A stretch of DNA of 25,741 nt from contig JAEXMK010000184.1 in the NCBI GenBank assembly GCA_023444445.1, positions 1-25,741 of the forward strand, read 5' to 3'. Position numbers and translations under genes: made by a program. This document shows positions 22,982 to 25,741 of this stretch, in pieces. The notes under the pieces were generated by a model. That model saw nothing but the letters and a program-made list of their open reading frames with translations. It searched no databases and had not been told where the DNA came from. Source of the stretch: Pseudomonadota bacterium (lineage in GTDB: Bacteria > Pseudomonadota > Alphaproteobacteria > Rhizobiales > Rhizobiaceae). Within the stretch, counting starts at the first letter, position 1. Every line of letters starts with the position of its first letter.

Positions 22982-25048
22982 TTAGGTGCTCCAAGCCCTG
23001 AACTTGATGCCGGACAGGTCACTCCATTGAGTGTCTGCTCCTGAAAGGATGTAAATTCCTCCGTCAGGCTCAACTCGCCACTTTACCGTTCCCGCATTCG
23101 TCGCGCAGTTGATGAAAAGCGTATTCAAAGGTCGGTACCCAAGAGGCAATTGGGTGACTATGGTGCCGACGGTAGTCGTGCCGCTTTTAATGAGCCCTTC
23201 CACGCAAACCCATCCGTCTTTTTTGTATACCTGCGCCGTCTGCGTGGTGCCGGCATAGTTGACCCAGCCATTTGACAGCGTCAGCGCAACGGGCAGAGAA
23301 GTTATGGATAGGACCGTCCGGTTGAACAGGATTTGCCCGACGCGATCCCATATCCAGTGCTGCATCATAATACCTGGGTGGGTGTGATTTATGCCAGTGT
23401 CGGTGACGTCCATCCAGTTGGCGGCGTTGTAGTTATCGCGAAACGGCGAGTACACGTCGACAAATGCACACTGGTAATCACGCGCGGCACGCCGCAGAAC
23501 CGGGATCGCCTTTTCAAACCATTGGTTTCCAAGGTCAGGGTTAGAGCCCCCTGAATTGGCACTGTTCCCAGTGACAAGGATAATCGACAGGTTCCCAACA
23601 TTCTTGACTGCGCGGATAGCCGCAAGCTTCCCCCGAAGATTTGTCGCAAACGTTTCAACGCTGTCACCGGCCGGCGAGAAGGATGCATCGTTGATCATGT
23701 ATTTGATGACGAAACACCCGACAGCAGGATCGCTGATATGTGCGGCATAATCCAAGTCTGCCACCGTCGTACCGTTCACGCCAGAATTGATGACTTGGGA
23801 GGAGACCGCTCCATTCTGATCCGCGATCCGCTGAAGGATGTTTTGCGGTTGCGCGTAGGCCGGAAGGCGGCTGCCAGCCATACCGATATATGCGCCATAA
23901 ACGGTACTGTCTCCGAAGAGGACGGTCTTGTTTACCGTGCCTTGCGCAACCAATTTGGTGTGGACATTCCAGAGGTACTCGAGACCATCGAAATGGCTGT
24001 CGAAAAAATCTCCCGTCGAATTGTATTTTACGCTTCCCGTATTAACGACGCCAGGGCCGACGAGCTTTACACCGTTTGGGTTTGACAATGTATTTGCCCT
24101 GTAGACACCATCTGAAACATAGATTTCACGGATACGCTTTGATGCGGCGTAGGAAATCGCGCCGTTAAAAAGCGAGCTTTCATCGCTTCCGCTTCCTGTG
24201 ACACCAAACATCCTGATGGCCGGGTTTCGCTCTGCAATTTCCCACCATGCCCCATCGGCTGACTGGAATTTCCCGGCGTGGGCCGGTTGGACGAGAGACC
24301 TCTTGTAAAGAGCGCCCCCCCCGTCACCAGCTGTGGAATATCCAGCTGTCCGAACATAGTTCACTGGAGCCGGAATATTGGTCAGGATAGCGGCAGCACG
24401 GCTATCTGAGTTGGCAAGATTGGCTCCAGCCGCCGACTCCGCCACGACAGCCGCCTCCTCTGCTGCTGCCAAAATGGCGGCGCTGGCTTGGTCACTTACA
24501 AGCCGGAATACCGACCCGATCGCACGACCAAGAACAACCATCCCAGCCTTAAGCCCCCCTGCAACAATATCGTTGCCGCTGTTGCTCTTCACCACCATGG
24601 GAGCCGAGCCGTTGAAGGAAATGGTTACAGGAGAGCCGGTGTTATCTTGGTAGACGGAAAGCAGCACAAGCGCTGAGCCCGAAATAGGCAACGGCGATGT
24701 CGCCTGAATTGTATTTGCCGTTCCAGCGCCAGAGGCCTCCGCAATAATAAAGCTGTAAGGCAAATCGGCGCGGCGGACCCAATACCCAAAGCCGATGCCA
24801 CCCACTTTACCGTAAACACCATTGTTCGAGACGACGGGATCACCTACGACCCAAGCCATAGAATTCGCGCCACGAGCCAAATCCGCATTAAGGAGCGCTC
24901 TAGTGGTGTAGATCAGGCCGCCGTTTGACGTGAATGCGGAAATGATGCCCTCAATCCACGTTCCCCATGCGCGGATCTGCTCCTTGCTGGGCTGATACGG
25001 CTGAGAGGAAGGACCGTCGGCCCAAATGACTGAAGCGATTTCTACCAT
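22982..25048 (-). CDS. Tail fibre/spike with SGNH esterase domain
   Basis: 688-aa tail protein. The N-terminal part (MVEIASVIWADGPSSQPYQP, RAWGTWIEGIISAFTSNGGL) is the capsid/tail-attachment module common to rhizobial prophage fibres. A short Ala-rich coiled region (AAILAAAEEAAVVAESAAGA) follows, then a beta-helix start with GDGGGALYKR. An SGNH/GDSL hydrolase occupies about residues 375-570: nucleophile Ser381 in LFGDSTVYGA, Asn-Asp in YMINDAS, and NHTHPG with His555/His557. The last 100 residues look like a receptor-binding or trimerisation end. It would deacetylate host polysaccharide during adsorption. The start at 25048 has GAGG 5 bases upstream; an in-frame ATG at 25075 lacks one. Confidence 0.85.
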   Translation of the reverse strand: MVEIASVIWADGPSSQPYQPSKEQIRAWGTWIEGIISAFTSNGGLIYTTRALLNADLARGANSMAWVVGDPVVSNNGVYGKVGGIGFGYWVRRADLPYSFIIAEASGAGTANTIQATSPLPISGSALVLLSVYQDNTGSPVTISFNGSAPMVVKSNSGNDIVAGGLKAGMVVLGRAIGSVFRLVSDQASAAILAAAEEAAVVAESAAGANLANSDSRAAAILTNIPAPVNYVRTAGYSTAGDGGGALYKRSLVQPAHAGKFQSADGAWWEIAERNPAIRMFGVTGSGSDESSLFNGAISYAASKRIREIYVSDGVYRANTLSNPNGVKLVGPGVVNTGSVKYNSTGDFFDSHFDGLEYLWNVHTKLVAQGTVNKTVLFGDSTVYGAYIGMAGSRLPAYAQPQNILQRIADQNGAVSSQVINSGVNGTTVADLDYAAHISDPAVGCFVIKYMINDASFSPAGDSVETFATNLRGKLAAIRAVKNVGNLSIILVTGNSANSGGSNPDLGNQWFEKAIPVLRRAARDYQCAFVDVYSPFRDNYNAANWMDVTDTGINHTHPGIMMQHWIWDRVGQILFNRTVLSITSLPVALTLSNGWVNYAGTTQTAQVYKKDGWVCVEGLIKSGTTTVGTIVTQLPLGYRPLNTLFINCATNAGTVKWRVEPDGGIYILSGADTQWSDLSGIKFRAWST

Positions 25049-25123
25049 GATATCCTCGTAAGTGCGGTCGAACATTCATTCGATGCGCGGGGAAATTTTT
25101 GTTTTCGTGATGCTGGGTCGGGA

Positions 25124-25741
25124 TTACCCGACCACGAATGACCCAGTGGCCACGGGTGCGCTTTCGACGCCTGCCCGGTTAACGGACGTGATCCATGCGT
25201 ATCGTGTTCCCGCCGTCATAGACCGGCTGGCGCTGTCGGGAACGTTCGGGCTGCCGAACTCAACAGGTCCTAAAAACGTGGCGGACCCGAAATTGTTTGT
25301 GGTATTCCAGTAAATCTTGGCGCCGGCATAGTTCGCACTGTTTGGCGCAGTCCATGAAAACAAAGCGGTGCCCACCCCTGTCGATACGGAGGCCGTGCCG
25401 ACCACCCCAGGCGGCACTGGATCGGACGTTGATCTTACTGTTGCACTTGCCGACCATTCCCCAGTTTTACCGTTTGACGCCATGAACGCGATTTGGACTT
25501 CCAAATCTTGATCAGCTGGCACCACATCAGTAGAAGCGGTGATATAAGCGCCGTCCTGCCCGACCGACGCAATTGCCTTCGTAACCCAGTCTCCTGCAAA
25601 GGGGCCACCACCACCCGTTCCATTGGCCACGCGATACCGCACCATGAGCGTTAGCCCGGTCGATGATGGCTGCTCTACGCGAACTCGAAGGTAAACCGAT
25701 CCGTTACTTGCCTCAGCGACAACCGAGTTGAGGACAGCGTT
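25124..25741 (-). CDS. Tail-tip protein, C-terminal part only (FN3-like domain)
   Basis: The frame is open to the right edge, so only the last about 205 residues are visible and the start lies outside. Content: NGSVYLRVRVEQPSSTGLTL strands, a VPADQDLEVQIAFMASNGKT segment, then PPGVVGTASVSTGVGTALFS...APNSANYAGAKIYW and TRYAWITSVNRAGVESAPVA, an FN3-like domain with its Tyr/Trp core. This is the usual end of host-specificity/tail-tip (gpJ-like) proteins, encoded directly before the fibre gene. The ATG at 25645 is internal and not the start. Confidence 0.75.
   Translation of the reverse strand, partial: NAVLNSVVAEASNGSVYLRVRVEQPSSTGLTLMVRYRVANGTGGGGPFAGDWVTKAIASVGQDGAYITASTDVVPADQDLEVQIAFMASNGKTGEWSASATVRSTSDPVPPGVVGTASVSTGVGTALFSWTAPNSANYAGAKIYWNTTNNFGSATFLGPVEFGSPNVPDSASRSMTAGTRYAWITSVNRAGVESAPVATGSFVVG

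Larger units (their letters stand above)
13718..25741. mobile_element. Left part of an integrated prophage (incomplete in window)
   Basis: From the tRNA 3' half onward the genes are phage-like: LexA-boxed operon, GH19 endolysin with Rz/Rz1, tail fibre and tail-tip genes, HTH regulator. Coding is dense, many genes overlap by ATGA or TAATG, and base composition is lower in GC than the left third. No integrase, terminase, portal or capsid gene is in the window, so much of the element lies to the right. Confidence 0.88.

Overview
The window joins ordinary alphaproteobacterial chromosome (1 to about 13717) to the left end of an integrated prophage (about 13718 to the right edge). The protein repertoire, high GC content, a UvrB with long extensions and a rhizobial-type palindromic repeat all point to Rhizobiaceae, most likely the Agrobacterium/Rhizobium group. 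This assignment is from memory of the families, not from a search.

Chromosome: a 5'-truncated rlmB (23S rRNA 2'-O-methyltransferase), an acyl-CoA thioesterase, a DUF2946-like protein followed by a PepSY membrane protein, a secreted NTF2/SnoaL-like protein with an NAD(P)-binding reductase that is divergent from an HxlR regulator across a clear inverted-repeat operator, a GNAT acetyltransferase, uvrB with a palindromic repeat inserted in frame in its C-terminal tail, a secreted esterase, a DUF1801 protein, a PRC-barrel protein, a DUF922 putative zinc protease, a J-domain protein, an NTF2-like protein and a multi-pass membrane protein.

Prophage: at 13718-13763 lies the 3' half of a tRNA (Thr-TGT-like) on the minus strand with no matching 5' half, the signature of integration into a tRNA gene. 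The intact tRNA and the integrase should lie beyond the right edge. Next comes a plus-strand operon behind a GAAC-N7-GAAC LexA box: four small proteins (two with clear Cys/His metal-site patterns) plus an SRAP/HMCES-type protein that would crosslink abasic sites. A minus-strand lysis cassette follows: GH19 endolysin with a C-terminal membrane segment, Rz, an overlapping out-of-frame Rz1 lipoprotein, and a membrane/coiled-coil protein. A SAM methyltransferase moron comes next and seems to have cut off a ParB-like gene after 17 codons.

The most unusual part is 19536-20875. A two-gene minus-strand operon (a 221-aa protein with Cas7/RAMP-like features and a 172-aa helical partner, joined by TAATG) is followed on its 3' side by a degenerate array with a strict 5-base period (a CC every 5 bases on the plus strand, GG in the transcript sense). 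No cas genes accompany it. I consider this gene pair plus pentamer array the best candidate for an undescribed phage system.

Further right are a two-gene operon with a Tat-like secreted protein, a divergent HTH regulator plus PemK/MazF-like protein behind paired operators, a candidate small RNA with its own promoter and terminator, a lipoprotein moron, a tail fibre with an SGNH esterase domain, and the 3' end of a tail-tip protein with an FN3-like domain that runs off the window.
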